Notes under the pieces: generated by a model
What the model saw: the letters and a program-made list of their open reading frames with translations, nothing else
The model's database searches: none
What the model was told of the DNA's origin: nothing
DNA from: Pseudomonas sp. LS44
Lineage (GTDB): Bacteria; Pseudomonadota; Gammaproteobacteria; Pseudomonadales; Pseudomonadaceae
DNA length: 64,000 nucleotides
Assembly: GCF_024730785.1 (NCBI RefSeq)
Contig: NZ_CP102830.1
Coordinates: 1,364,001-1,428,000 of the forward strand
Direction of reading: 5' to 3'
Made by a program: the position numbers and the translations under genes
In this document: positions 17,080 through 25,243 of the stretch, in pieces
Layout of the letters: each line of letters starts with the position of its first letter
Position numbering within the stretch: the first letter of the stretch is position 1

Positions 17080-18261
17080 ATGAAAGGCCCGTTATCGTCC
17101 CTGAAGATTCTCGATTTCTCTACCCTGCTGCCCGGTCCGTTCGCCTCGCTGTTGCTGGGCGACATGGGCGCCGAGGTGCTGCGCATCGAATCGCCGACGC
17201 GCATGGATCTGGTGCGGGTGATGCCGCCGCACGATGGTGGCGCGTCGGCGGCGCACGCCTACCTCAACCGCAACAAGCGCAGCCTGGCGCTCGACCTCAA
17301 GCGCCCGGAGGCGCTCGAGGTGGTCAAGCAACTGCTCGGCGCCTACGACATCGTTCTTGAACAGTTCCGGCCGGGCGTGATGGAGCGCTTGGGCCTCGGC
17401 TACGAGGCGCTCAAGGCGATCAATCCGCGGCTGATCTACGTGTCGATCACCGGTTACGGGCAGACCGGCCCGTACAAGGACCGCGCCGGGCATGACATCA
17501 ACTACCTGGCGCTGTCCGGGGTCGCCGCGCAGACCGGCCGCCGCGACACTGGCCCGCTGCCGCTCGGCGTGCAGGTGGCGGATATCGCTGGCGGCTCCTT
17601 CCATGCGGTGATGGGCCTGCTGGCGGCGGTGATCCAGCGCCAGCAGACGGGCGAGGGGCAGTACATCGACATCAGCATGACCGACTGCGCGTTCAGCCTG
17701 CATGCCATGGGCGGGGCCGGCTATCTGGCCTGCGGCGAGGAACCCCAGATGGAAAGCCAGAGCCTCAACGGCGGCAGCTTCTACGACTATTACCGCAGCC
17801 GCGACGGGCGCTGGCTATCGGTCGGCAGTCTGGAGCCGCAATTCATGCAGCAGCTGTGCAGCGCGCTCGGCCGTCCCGAACTGGCCGCGCGCGGCTTGTC
17901 GCGCAAACCGGAGGACCAGCAGGCGCTCAAGCGCGAGCTGCAGATCGAGTTCGAGCTACGGGATTTCGCCGAGTGGTGTGAGCTGTTCGCCGGGCTGGAT
18001 GCCTGCGTGGAGCCGATGCTCGGTCTCGCCGAGGCGATCGAGCATCCGCAGCTCAAGGCGCGCGAGCTGGTGGTCGAGGTGCCGCGCGCTGGGCTGCCGG
18101 CGCAACGGCAGATCGCCTGCCCGATCAAGTTCTCCGCTGGTCTGTCGACGCCGCAACATGTCGGCGCGCCGCTCGGTGCGCACAGCGAAGAGGTGTTGCG
18201 CGGCCTCGGCTACAGCCCCGAGCAGATCGCCACGCTGAAAGCCGCCAAAGTAGTTGGCTGA
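17080..18261 (+). CDS. CaiB/BaiF-family enzyme, probable alpha-methylacyl-CoA racemase
   Basis: Class III CoA-transferase fold, 393 aa. The segment RAGHDINYLALSG with H138, and QVADIAGGS with D168, correspond to the catalytic His and Asp of alpha-methylacyl-CoA racemases. That favours a racemase over a CoA transferase. Such enzymes invert the 2-methyl centre so that only the S form enters the acyl-CoA dehydrogenase. An acyl-CoA ligase (21 bp upstream) and a dehydrogenase are encoded in the same cluster, which supports the idea. A CoA-transferase role cannot be excluded. Confidence 0.82.
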   Translation: MKGPLSSLKILDFSTLLPGPFASLLLGDMGAEVLRIESPTRMDLVRVMPPHDGGASAAHAYLNRNKRSLALDLKRPEALEVVKQLLGAYDIVLEQFRPGVMERLGLGYEALKAINPRLIYVSITGYGQTGPYKDRAGHDINYLALSGVAAQTGRRDTGPLPLGVQVADIAGGSFHAVMGLLAAVIQRQQTGEGQYIDISMTDCAFSLHAMGGAGYLACGEEPQMESQSLNGGSFYDYYRSRDGRWLSVGSLEPQFMQQLCSALGRPELAARGLSRKPEDQQALKRELQIEFELRDFAEWCELFAGLDACVEPMLGLAEAIEHPQLKARELVVEVPRAGLPAQRQIACPIKFSAGLSTPQHVGAPLGAHSEEVLRGLGYSPEQIATLKAAKVVG

Positions 18262-18282
18262 GTCACTGGCATCGCAGGAGTT

Positions 18283-18308
18283 GTAGGGGCGGCCATGGCC
18301 GCTCCTAC
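18283..18308. repeat. REP-like palindrome between convergent genes
   Basis: GTAGGGGCGGCC-AT-GGCCGCTCCTAC pairs 11 of 12 bases. It has the GTAGGAGCGG core of pseudomonad REP sequences and lies between the convergent racemase gene and mlaA. Confidence 0.7.
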
Positions 18309-18322
18309 ACATTACCTGCAAA

Positions 18323-19090
18323 TTATTCGGCGATTTGCAGCTTGCGCGCTTCGCTGTAGACGTAGCGAATTTTCTCGTACTCGAACGGCGAGTTGGTCTG
18401 GCCGTAGCGGAAGTTGGTGGTATGGCGCTTGTCCACCGCGCGCAGCAGGCTGATCTCCGGATGATCGCTGCTGGTTTCCGGCACGTTGAGGAAGTTGATT
18501 TCGTAGTCCGCAACGAAGTCCACTGCCAGGCCGCCGGTATCGCGCAGGTTGGATGGGCCGAGGATGGGCAGCATCAGGTAGGGGCCATCTGAGACCCCAT
18601 AGAAGCCGAGGGTCTGGCCGAAGTCCTCGCTCTGCTTGGGCAGACCGAATCGGGTTGCCGGATCCCACAGGCCGACCACGCCGATTGTGGTGTTGACCAG
18701 CAGACGCCCGGTGGTTTCCAGCGAGCGCTGGCCCTTGAGCTGCAGCAGGCTGTTGAGCAGGTTGGGGATGTCGCCGAGGTTGCTGAAGAAGTTGCTCACG
18801 CCACTACGGACGAAATGCGGAGTGACGTAGCGGTAGCCGCGCACCACCGGCAGAAACACCCATTCGTCGAAGCGATAGTTGAAGTGGTAAACCCGTCGGT
18901 TCCAGCTCTCCCAGGGGTCGTAGACATGCAGCGCGTCGAGGCTCGCGCGCTCGAACTCGCGCTGGTCGAGGCCGGGGTTGTATTGCAGGTGTTCGATCGG
19001 CCGGGTGAAGCCGTCCTCGTCGGTGCTGTGCTCGGCATGGGCCAGGCCGCTGGTGAGGAGCAGGGCAAGCAGAATGAATTTCTTAGCCAC
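18323..19090 (-). CDS. mlaA: Outer-membrane lipid asymmetry protein MlaA (VacJ)
   Basis: Outer-membrane channel component that removes misplaced phospholipids from the outer leaflet and passes them to MlaC; 255 aa. Typical VacJ segments are present: DPWESWNRRVYHFNYRFDE, FFSNLGDIPNLLNSLLQ, GLWDPATRFGL and LGFYGVSDGPYLMLPILGPS. The start is a GTG with GGAG 7 bp upstream, and it overlaps the stop of the upstream hydrolase gene by 8 bp. The signal peptide (VAKKFILLALLLTSGLAHAEHS) has no lipobox cysteine, unlike E. coli MlaA, so it may not be lipidated. The rest of the Mla system is not in the window. Confidence 0.93.
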   Translation of the reverse strand: MAKKFILLALLLTSGLAHAEHSTDEDGFTRPIEHLQYNPGLDQREFERASLDALHVYDPWESWNRRVYHFNYRFDEWVFLPVVRGYRYVTPHFVRSGVSNFFSNLGDIPNLLNSLLQLKGQRSLETTGRLLVNTTIGVVGLWDPATRFGLPKQSEDFGQTLGFYGVSDGPYLMLPILGPSNLRDTGGLAVDFVADYEINFLNVPETSSDHPEISLLRAVDKRHTTNFRYGQTNSPFEYEKIRYVYSEARKLQIAE

Positions 19091-20381
19091 GGAAGAACTC
19101 CAGCATGTCTTTGGCGTTGACGCGGTAGTTGAGATTGCCGCAGTGGCCGCCGTGCGGATAGACGAACAGGCGCTCGCCCAGGCTGCGGCGCAGGAAGCCC
19201 AGGTCACCGGGGCCGAGGATCACGTCGTCGGCGTTGTGCATCACGGCGATCTTGTCGCTGCTCTTCAGGTAGTCCTCGAGGGCGTACAGGCTGACCTGGT
19301 CGATCAGTTGCAGCAGGCTGCCGCCGTCGGTGCGCGCCCGCCACATGGGCACCAATTGTTGGCCGATGTAGCAGTCGAAGTCGCATTGCAGGGCGCGCGA
19401 GAGGAAGGGTGCGAGGCTGGTGCCTTTATTGATCGGATAGTTCGGCGGGGTGATCAGGCCGCGGCGATTGATCAGGTCCGAGGTGAACGCGATGTCGGCC
19501 GAGGAAAAGCGGAACGAGGTGCCGATCAGCATGGCCATCTGCTCGTCCGACAGATGCTGCTTGGACTGCTGGAAGTCGTAGAGCATGGCATCGTTGATGT
19601 CGATGTAGCCCTTCTGCTGGAAGTAGCGGGTCAGTTTGTTCAGAACCAGTTGATAGAAGGTGGTGGTGTCGTCGATGCCCTTGACCTTGGTCTGTACCAG
19701 ACGATCGAGGTTGGTGATCGAGGTGTACAGGTTGACCGGCGGGTTGAGCAGTAGCACACGCTTGAAGTTGAAGCTGCGCCGGGTCTCGTCGAGCTTGCTG
19801 ACAAAAGCCGCGTCCAGCGCGCCGAGGCTGTAGCCGGTGAGGTAGAAGTCGGTGATCGGCAGATCGGGATGCTGGGCGCGCACCGCCTGCATGACCCGGT
19901 ACAGGTCGTCGGCATCCTCGGCGGAAATTCCCGGCGTGGCGTGGCGCGAGGCGGCGGCCATGAAGTCGTAGCTGGTCGGCGAGGACAGTTGCACGACGTG
20001 GTAGCCGTCACTGTAGAACAGTTTCTTCAGGTACTCGGCGAGGGTGCTGGAGTAGGGCGCACCGGTGCCGGCGATGATGAACACCAGCGGCGCCGGTTTG
20101 TCCTGACGGGCCAGGCGGTAGCGCAGCTTGGTGACCGGCCAGAAATTTTCCGGCAGTTCGAACTCGCGCTCCGGTCGCAGCTTGAGGGCGTAGTCGGCCT
20201 GATCGATGTCGTCGTCGGCGGGCAGCTCGGGACGCAGCTCCGGCGGTGTGGTGGCGATGGTGGCTTCGAAAGGGTTGGTAAGCGGGTAGCCGTAACTGGC
20301 GGCATCCCGGTCAGCTGCCAGCAGCGGCGTACTGAGGATAAGCCCGCTCAAAAAGACGGTGAGAAGAGGTAAGGCGGGCAT
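19083..20381 (-). CDS. Secreted alpha/beta-hydrolase of unknown substrate
   Basis: A 432-aa protein with a Sec signal peptide (MPALPLLTVFLSGLILSTPLLAA). It shows an alpha/beta-hydrolase pattern: strand and oxyanion region PLVFIIAGTGAPYSS, nucleophile elbow GYSLGALDAAF (G-x-S-x-G), acid NADDVILGPGDLGF and base YPHGGHCGNLNYR. A periplasmic esterase, lipase or thioesterase is plausible; the substrate is unknown. Its stop codon overlaps the mlaA start by 8 bp, so the two are translated together, and a role in envelope lipid handling is an inference from that. It begins with ATG at 20381. Confidence 0.8.
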   Translation of the reverse strand: MPALPLLTVFLSGLILSTPLLAADRDAASYGYPLTNPFEATIATTPPELRPELPADDDIDQADYALKLRPEREFELPENFWPVTKLRYRLARQDKPAPLVFIIAGTGAPYSSTLAEYLKKLFYSDGYHVVQLSSPTSYDFMAAASRHATPGISAEDADDLYRVMQAVRAQHPDLPITDFYLTGYSLGALDAAFVSKLDETRRSFNFKRVLLLNPPVNLYTSITNLDRLVQTKVKGIDDTTTFYQLVLNKLTRYFQQKGYIDINDAMLYDFQQSKQHLSDEQMAMLIGTSFRFSSADIAFTSDLINRRGLITPPNYPINKGTSLAPFLSRALQCDFDCYIGQQLVPMWRARTDGGSLLQLIDQVSLYALEDYLKSSDKIAVMHNADDVILGPGDLGFLRRSLGERLFVYPHGGHCGNLNYRVNAKDMLEFFRG

Positions 20382-20774
20382 TGTTAAGTCCCTTTAGATA
20401 TAAAGTTCTGAGTGAATACCGTTGTTATGGCAACTGCAAGCAGCTCTTTAACGCCGTTCGAGCAAAATGCCTATTCAATGGAGAGTTTGCAGCTGTTCGC
20501 CCCAGATCAGCTCGCCTACTAGACCGCTGTCCTCACGGCCCAGGGAATTGGCCCAGATAAAGCCGTCGTCGCTTCGGCGCGCCCCCGTTGCCCGCTGAGA
20601 CGAGTGCTCTGGCCCGGGTTGATCTGCTTCAGCCCCCGGCCACCTGAGCACTGGCGGGAATCAAGGGTATGTCAGCGCTATGTGTCTCGATTTCCGGGCG
20701 AGTGGCGGTAGTGCTTGCATACCGTCGGTGGGGCATTATCCTGAGCGCCGTTTTCCACTCACCGGAGCTCGTCC
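20382..20774. other. 393-bp gap with one imperfect hairpin
   Basis: Divergent promoter region between the hydrolase and a small membrane gene. An imperfect inverted repeat (AGTGCTCTGGCCCGGG at 20603-20618 with CCCCCGGCCACCTGAGCACT at 20633-20652) could fold in RNA. I see no convincing coding sequence; short open frames here lack ribosome sites. Confidence 0.5.
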
Positions 20775-21146
20775 ATGTCCCGCCGCTTGCCCCTGATATC
20801 GCTGCTGATCGCTCTCGCGTTGTGGCTGGCTGCCTGTTACGGGCTGCGCTATGCGCTGATGGAGGATTCGCAGTGGGTGGGCTTGTGCGTCGATGAGGCG
20901 GCTCGCTGGGAGTGTCAGCTGCGCGCTGGCTTGGGCAAGTTGATCCACTTCCGGATTATTGCCGGCACGGCATTGATTACGGCGCTGGCGGCGTTTTTTC
21001 TAAGGGGTCGAACGGGCCGAGCGCTGGCGGTCATCGCGCTGTTCTTCGCCTTGCCAGCCTTGGTGCTGTACAGCGCTAGCCTGGCGGTTTTCGCCTTGGT
21101 TATCGCTGCCCTACGGGTCGTCCGGGCCCCCGCAACGACGGCCTGA
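20775..21146 (+). CDS. Small membrane protein of unknown function
   Basis: A 123-aa protein I do not recognise. Hydrophobic segments lie at about residues 6-28, 59-77 and 83-115, so three to four membrane passes. Two cysteines (CVDEAARWEC) flank a short loop that may be periplasmic. A ribosome site (GGAG, 8 bp before the ATG) and a strong terminator after the stop support a real, monocistronic gene. It converges with lapD. Confidence 0.7.
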   Translation: MSRRLPLISLLIALALWLAACYGLRYALMEDSQWVGLCVDEAARWECQLRAGLGKLIHFRIIAGTALITALAAFFLRGRTGRALAVIALFFALPALVLYSASLAVFALVIAALRVVRAPATTA

Positions 21147-21152
21147 GTCAAC

Positions 21153-21183
21153 AAAAAAGGGATGAGCTGATCATCCCTTTTTT
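21153..21183. terminator. Bidirectional Rho-independent terminator
   Basis: A perfect 13-bp stem (AAAAAAGGGATGA / TCATCCCTTTTTT) with loop GCTGA lies between the small membrane gene and lapD. A- and T-runs on both sides let it work in both directions. Confidence 0.9.
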
Positions 21184-21194
21184 CTGCGCCGGAT

Positions 21195-23144
21195 CTAGCC
21201 GTCCTGCCACGGCATCGGCGCACCGACCAGCCGGCCCATGGCGCCATAAATACCCAATTCCTTGAGCACTTCCAGCTCGCCCGCGGTTTCCACCATCTCT
21301 GCAATCAGCGGTAAATCGATGCTGTTGGTGGCGCGGAACATCGCTTCGATAAACAGGCGTTTGTCGCTTTCCGCATCGATGGCGCGGATATAGGTGCCGT
21401 CGATCTTCAGGTAACTGAGTCCCAGGCGAGTCAGATTGCCGATCAGGCTGAAGTGTCCGCCGAAATGCTGCAGGCCGAATCCATAGCCGGCGTCGCGAAT
21501 CACCTGGCTCAGGCGTTCCAGTTCGGCGGCCGGCGGCAGATGGCGCTCATCGACTTCCAGTGTCAGCAGGTTGGCGTGCTGCGGGTGGGCTTTGAGCGTG
21601 TCGAGCAGACGCTGCAGATCGGCGCCGGCCTGCAAGGTGGCCGCCGAGAGGCTCAAGGCAATCGGTTGCGGATGGCGTTCGAGATGCGCCAGGCAATGCT
21701 CGAGCATGGCCTGATCGAAGCGAGCGGCCCAACCGAGGCGCTCGATCCACGGTAAGAAACGGCCGGCGGCAATGGCCTCGCCCTGTGGGTCGAGGAGACG
21801 CGCGAGCACTTTGTGGTGCAGCACTTTGCTCTGATCGGTGCACTCCACCACCGGCTGGAAGTACAGCTGGAGTTTGCTCTTCTGCAGGGCCTCGTCGATC
21901 CAGCCGCGCCAGTCGTTGAGTGCCTGACCGGGCGTTGCATTGAAATCGTCCAGGCGCTCCCAGGGTTGCCGCGGATTGCTCTGCGCCTGGGCCAGAGCCT
22001 GGTCGGCGCGACCGATGACCTGGCTGCTGGGCTCGCCGGGACGGAACGCGGCAATGCCCAGATGCGCGACCGGGGTGCAGTCGCTGGCGCCGGTCTGGCG
22101 CAGATTTTCCAGCGCCCCGCTGAGCTGCTTGGCCAGGCGGTCGGCGTCTTCGCTCGCCAAGCCGGGAGCCAGCAAGGTGAATTCGCCGCCGCGACTGCGC
22201 GATGCCAGCCAGCCACTGTGCTGTTGCTGATCGAGTAGCTGTTTGAGTTGCTCGCCGATCGCGATAATCAGGGTATCGGTGCGCTGACCGCCCAGGCGCT
22301 GGTTGAGACCGCCCAGATCGTTGACGCGAATCATCAGCAGGTAACCGGCGGCATTCTGTTCGTGGGCAATCAGTTGGTTGGCCAGGTTGATATCGAACAG
22401 ACGGCGGTTGGCCAGGCCGGTGAGGTTGTCCTGGTAGGCCTCCTCGCGCAGCTTTTCACTGCGCGCGGCTTCTTCGGCGAACAGCGTCTTGAGCTTCTCG
22501 ACCATCTGATTCATGGCCAGCACCACGCGCTTGAGTTCCGGGGTGCGCGGCACCTTGGGCAGGGTCATAAATTCGCGGCGGCTAATCGCGTGGGCCTGTT
22601 GGACCATGCTGTCCAACGGTTTCAACTGGGTGCGCAACAGCCAGCCGCCAAGTACGGCGCTGACTGCCCCGCAGGCCAATAGCCAGATCAGGCTGCCGAC
22701 CGCGCTGTCCCAGAGTTTGGCCAGGGCGAACTGGGGATGACTGAGCACTTCGACCCGCGCCGCCTGTTCCCAGCCACGCATGATCAAGGCATCGCCGCCC
22801 TGCGGCGCGAGGTTGACCAGTTTGACGAACCAGCGCGGCACTTTGTCCGGGGTGGACGTGGTGCGCCGCTCGACGATCACCTCGTCGCCCGGAATGCGCA
22901 CCACACGAATGGTGGCGAAATAGCCGCTATCGAAGATCGAGCTGACCATCAGCTCGATCATTGCCGGGTCGTCGACATGCGGGGTCAGCGACAAACCGAG
23001 CGCAGTGGCGGCGTCTTGCGCATGCGAGCGCAGTTGGCTGCGCAACTGCTCGCGGGAGTTTCCTACGCCGGAGATGAAACTGCCGGTGAACGCCACCACG
23101 AGAAACAGACAGATGGCGATAAACAACTGCTTAAGCAATGACAT
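21195..23144 (-). CDS. lapD: c-di-GMP receptor LapD
   Basis: Inner-membrane c-di-GMP sensor, 649 aa, controlling the periplasmic protease LapG. A membrane helix at about residues 5-27, a LapD/MoxY periplasmic domain, a second helix at about 150-172 and a HAMP segment come first. The GGDEF domain is degenerate (RGGEF) and the EAL motif is KVL (HKVLARLL), as in P. fluorescens LapD. It should therefore bind rather than make or break c-di-GMP. AGGAGG precedes the start. lapG lies 9 bp upstream in the same operon. Confidence 0.94.
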   Translation of the reverse strand: MSLLKQLFIAICLFLVVAFTGSFISGVGNSREQLRSQLRSHAQDAATALGLSLTPHVDDPAMIELMVSSIFDSGYFATIRVVRIPGDEVIVERRTTSTPDKVPRWFVKLVNLAPQGGDALIMRGWEQAARVEVLSHPQFALAKLWDSAVGSLIWLLACGAVSAVLGGWLLRTQLKPLDSMVQQAHAISRREFMTLPKVPRTPELKRVVLAMNQMVEKLKTLFAEEAARSEKLREEAYQDNLTGLANRRLFDINLANQLIAHEQNAAGYLLMIRVNDLGGLNQRLGGQRTDTLIIAIGEQLKQLLDQQQHSGWLASRSRGGEFTLLAPGLASEDADRLAKQLSGALENLRQTGASDCTPVAHLGIAAFRPGEPSSQVIGRADQALAQAQSNPRQPWERLDDFNATPGQALNDWRGWIDEALQKSKLQLYFQPVVECTDQSKVLHHKVLARLLDPQGEAIAAGRFLPWIERLGWAARFDQAMLEHCLAHLERHPQPIALSLSAATLQAGADLQRLLDTLKAHPQHANLLTLEVDERHLPPAAELERLSQVIRDAGYGFGLQHFGGHFSLIGNLTRLGLSYLKIDGTYIRAIDAESDKRLFIEAMFRATNSIDLPLIAEMVETAGELEVLKELGIYGAMGRLVGAPMPWQDG

Positions 23145-23153
23145 TACATCCTC

Positions 23154-23855
23154 CTAACCGGCGCCTACGGCAAAGCCTTCGGTCTGCATCTTTTTCAGTA
23201 AGTCCTGCCAACGGGAGAGTTTCTTGGTGTCGCTTTTCTTGCCCGTGGTGCCCGGCAGATAGAGGCCCTCGGCGTTGAAGGCATATACCGGCAACAGGTC
23301 TTTGCGTTGTGAGGCGGGGCGGATTTCGCCGATCAGGTTGTCCAGCACCAGCGGTTCGGCCCCTGGGCTGGCGTAATAGGTCAGGACCATGTGCGCCTGG
23401 TTTTGCTGCAGGGCTTTGACGTACGTGATGCGCAACTTCTCGCTGGGAATGCCCAGGCGGCGCAGAGTGAAGTACTTGGCGATGGCATAGTCTTCGCAGT
23501 CGCCGGCGCCCTTGACCAGGGACTCGACCGGGGTTGCCCAGTAGTCGCTTTGCCGCCAGTTGCGGTTGTCATCGACGAAGCTTAATTGCCGATTGAAGAA
23601 ACTATTGACGGCGCGGAGCTGGTCCGGCTCGGGCAGTGCCTCGCTGGCATCGATCAGCTGGCCCCAGCCTTGTAGGCGTTGTTTGGCTGAGCCCAGATCG
23701 CCATAGCGGGTCTCGGCGTTTTGCAGCATCAGGGTGAAATCCCAGTTAGCCCGGACACTGGCGGTCATGATCGCCAGGCCCAATAGCACAGCGCACGCCG
23801 AACCTGCCGAAGGCAGGAACCGGTGTCTTCCCTGTGTGCGCTGCCGAGACCGCAT
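23154..23855 (-). CDS. lapG: Periplasmic cysteine protease LapG
   Basis: Bacterial transglutaminase-like cysteine protease that cuts the N-terminus of a LapA-type surface adhesin when released by LapD; 233 aa. A signal peptide precedes RANWDF. The catalytic triad is visible as C120 (GAGDCEDYAIAKYF), His in QAHMVLTYY and Asp in PLVLDNLIGEIRP. I chose ATG 23855 because AGAGGA lies 5 bp upstream; an ATG six bases earlier would sit on that site. No LapA-like adhesin is in the window. A shortened MITE-like element lies about 90 bp upstream. Confidence 0.94.
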   Translation of the reverse strand: MRSRQRTQGRHRFLPSAGSACAVLLGLAIMTASVRANWDFTLMLQNAETRYGDLGSAKQRLQGWGQLIDASEALPEPDQLRAVNSFFNRQLSFVDDNRNWRQSDYWATPVESLVKGAGDCEDYAIAKYFTLRRLGIPSEKLRITYVKALQQNQAHMVLTYYASPGAEPLVLDNLIGEIRPASQRKDLLPVYAFNAEGLYLPGTTGKKSDTKKLSRWQDLLKKMQTEGFAVGAG

Positions 23856-23945
23856 AAGCATCCTCTGCTGTCATGCCTGCTGACAATGCACGCAGTCTAG
23901 GCAGATTGCCAGCATCTTGCCGCTATCGAGCGAAGTTCAGCCTCA

Positions 23946-24024
23946 GAACCTGTTTACGATCTGCTGCGCGTCGGCCCTGCTGCGTTAAAAACAGGCTCTA
24001 GCTCGCGAGATCGTAAACAGGTTC
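23946..24024. mobile_element. MITE-like element, copy 2 (inverted, internally deleted, 79 bp)
   Basis: Ends GAACCTGTTTACGATC and GATCGTAAACAGGTTC are perfect inverted repeats. Read on the plus strand it matches the reverse complement of copy 3 for about 50 bp (through GCGTCGGCC and GTTAAAAAC). It then jumps to CTAGCTCGCGAGATCG at the other end, so about 61 bp of the interior are missing. Flanks are TCA and TCG, an imperfect TNA duplication. It lies between the ybaN-like gene and lapG. Confidence 0.8.
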
Positions 24025-24038
24025 TCGGCGCGAAAGCG

Positions 24039-24437
24039 TCAACGGTTCGGCAGGGTCTTTTGCTTGAGGATGTACAAGCTCACCAGTAAGGCACTGGTGA
24101 GCATGAAGGCACGCGCCCAGGGCAGCGGCACCAGGAAGCAGGAGAAGGCGATGCTCATCCACATCAGGCCAATGGCGTAGACCTTGCCCTTGAGTGGGAT
24201 GCCGTGGCCTTCCAGGTAATCGCGGATCCACGGGCCGAGCTTGGGGTGCTCGACCAGCCAGCGATAGAAACGCTCGGAACTGCGCGCGAAGCACGCCGCG
24301 GCGAGGAGCAGGAACGGTGTGGTGGGCAATACCGGCAGAAAAATACCGATCACCCCCAGCATCACACTCAGCCAGCCGATGCCCAGCAGCGTATAACGCA
24401 GCCAGGCATGGTGGCTCGGGTGAATCTTTTGCGGCAT
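24039..24437 (-). CDS. YbaN/DUF454 family inner-membrane protein
   Basis: A 132-aa membrane protein of the YbaN family. The signature GIFLPVLPTTPFLLLAAACFARSSERFYRWL is near the N-terminus (residues about 28-60), followed by two further hydrophobic segments. Function is unknown; family members are widespread. Seven bases separate it from the UPF0149 gene upstream, so the two probably share a transcript. Confidence 0.88.
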   Translation of the reverse strand: MPQKIHPSHHAWLRYTLLGIGWLSVMLGVIGIFLPVLPTTPFLLLAAACFARSSERFYRWLVEHPKLGPWIRDYLEGHGIPLKGKVYAIGLMWMSIAFSCFLVPLPWARAFMLTSALLVSLYILKQKTLPNR

Positions 24438-24444
24438 AGCCGTC

Positions 24445-25032
24445 TTAATGGTGGCGAGGTTTGAGCAGCGCGGGTTTTTCTTCAGGAGCGTTGAACAGCA
24501 GGAACAGTGCGGTCAGCAGCTCCGGGATCTGCGCGACCATTTCGTCCGCCAGGTCACGGTCGCGGGCGATATCGGCGAACTCCGGCTGCTCCTCGAACAA
24601 ACCGGAGCCGACCATGATCGGCAGGAGCAATTCGCTGACTTCGTCTTCGGCGTTTTCAAACCACACCGCTTCGCGCAGGAACACGCCTTCCATGAAGCCG
24701 ATGCACCAGCCGCGGATATCGGAATCGTCCGGCTCATCGCCGAGGTCGAGTTCGCAAGGCAGTTCGAGATCATCGTCGGCGGCGAGCAGGCGAGTGATGT
24801 GGGCCTTGAGCAGCACCAGGGTGGCTTCGACGGCATCGCGCTCGGTGTCGTCGCGATAGTGCGGCGGCTCGGCGAACAGCGCATCGATCCATTCGCGCTC
24901 CGGCACCTGCTCCGGGCAGATCGACAGCGCGGTCAGGTAGCCGTGGGCGGCCACGTAGTCCAAGGCTTCCTCGTGCAGGTCATCGGCATCGAGGAAAGCT
25001 TGCAGGCGGGTCAATTGCTCGGCGAAGGACAT
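24445..25032 (-). CDS. UPF0149 (YgfB/YecA-like) family protein
   Basis: An acidic 195-aa cytoplasmic protein. The family pattern is clear: LDYVAAHGYLTALSICPE near the N-terminus, CIGFMEGVFL in the middle, and an all-helical layout. No C-terminal SEC-C zinc tail (CxCxnC) of true YecA is seen. Function is not established. AAGGTAG precedes ATG 25032. It diverges from recQ across about 210 bp. Confidence 0.85.
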   Translation of the reverse strand: MSFAEQLTRLQAFLDADDLHEEALDYVAAHGYLTALSICPEQVPEREWIDALFAEPPHYRDDTERDAVEATLVLLKAHITRLLAADDDLELPCELDLGDEPDDSDIRGWCIGFMEGVFLREAVWFENAEDEVSELLLPIMVGSGLFEEQPEFADIARDRDLADEMVAQIPELLTALFLLFNAPEEKPALLKPRHH

Positions 25033-25243
25033 CGTGGGGCTACCTTGCTGGAAGTTATCAAGGCTGGATTTTAGCCCGGTTAACGCCGCCAGCGCCCGTG
25101 CCACGGTATTTTTTTGCTGAGGCGAGGTAGAGAGAGCGCTTCTGCCAGCATCCGGCGATGGGCGTCGGCTCCGGTCGGCAAGTGCTCGCGTATACTGCGC
25201 AACTTTCTGGCGGGTCTGCCGCTTGTCCATTCACGGGGTTTCC

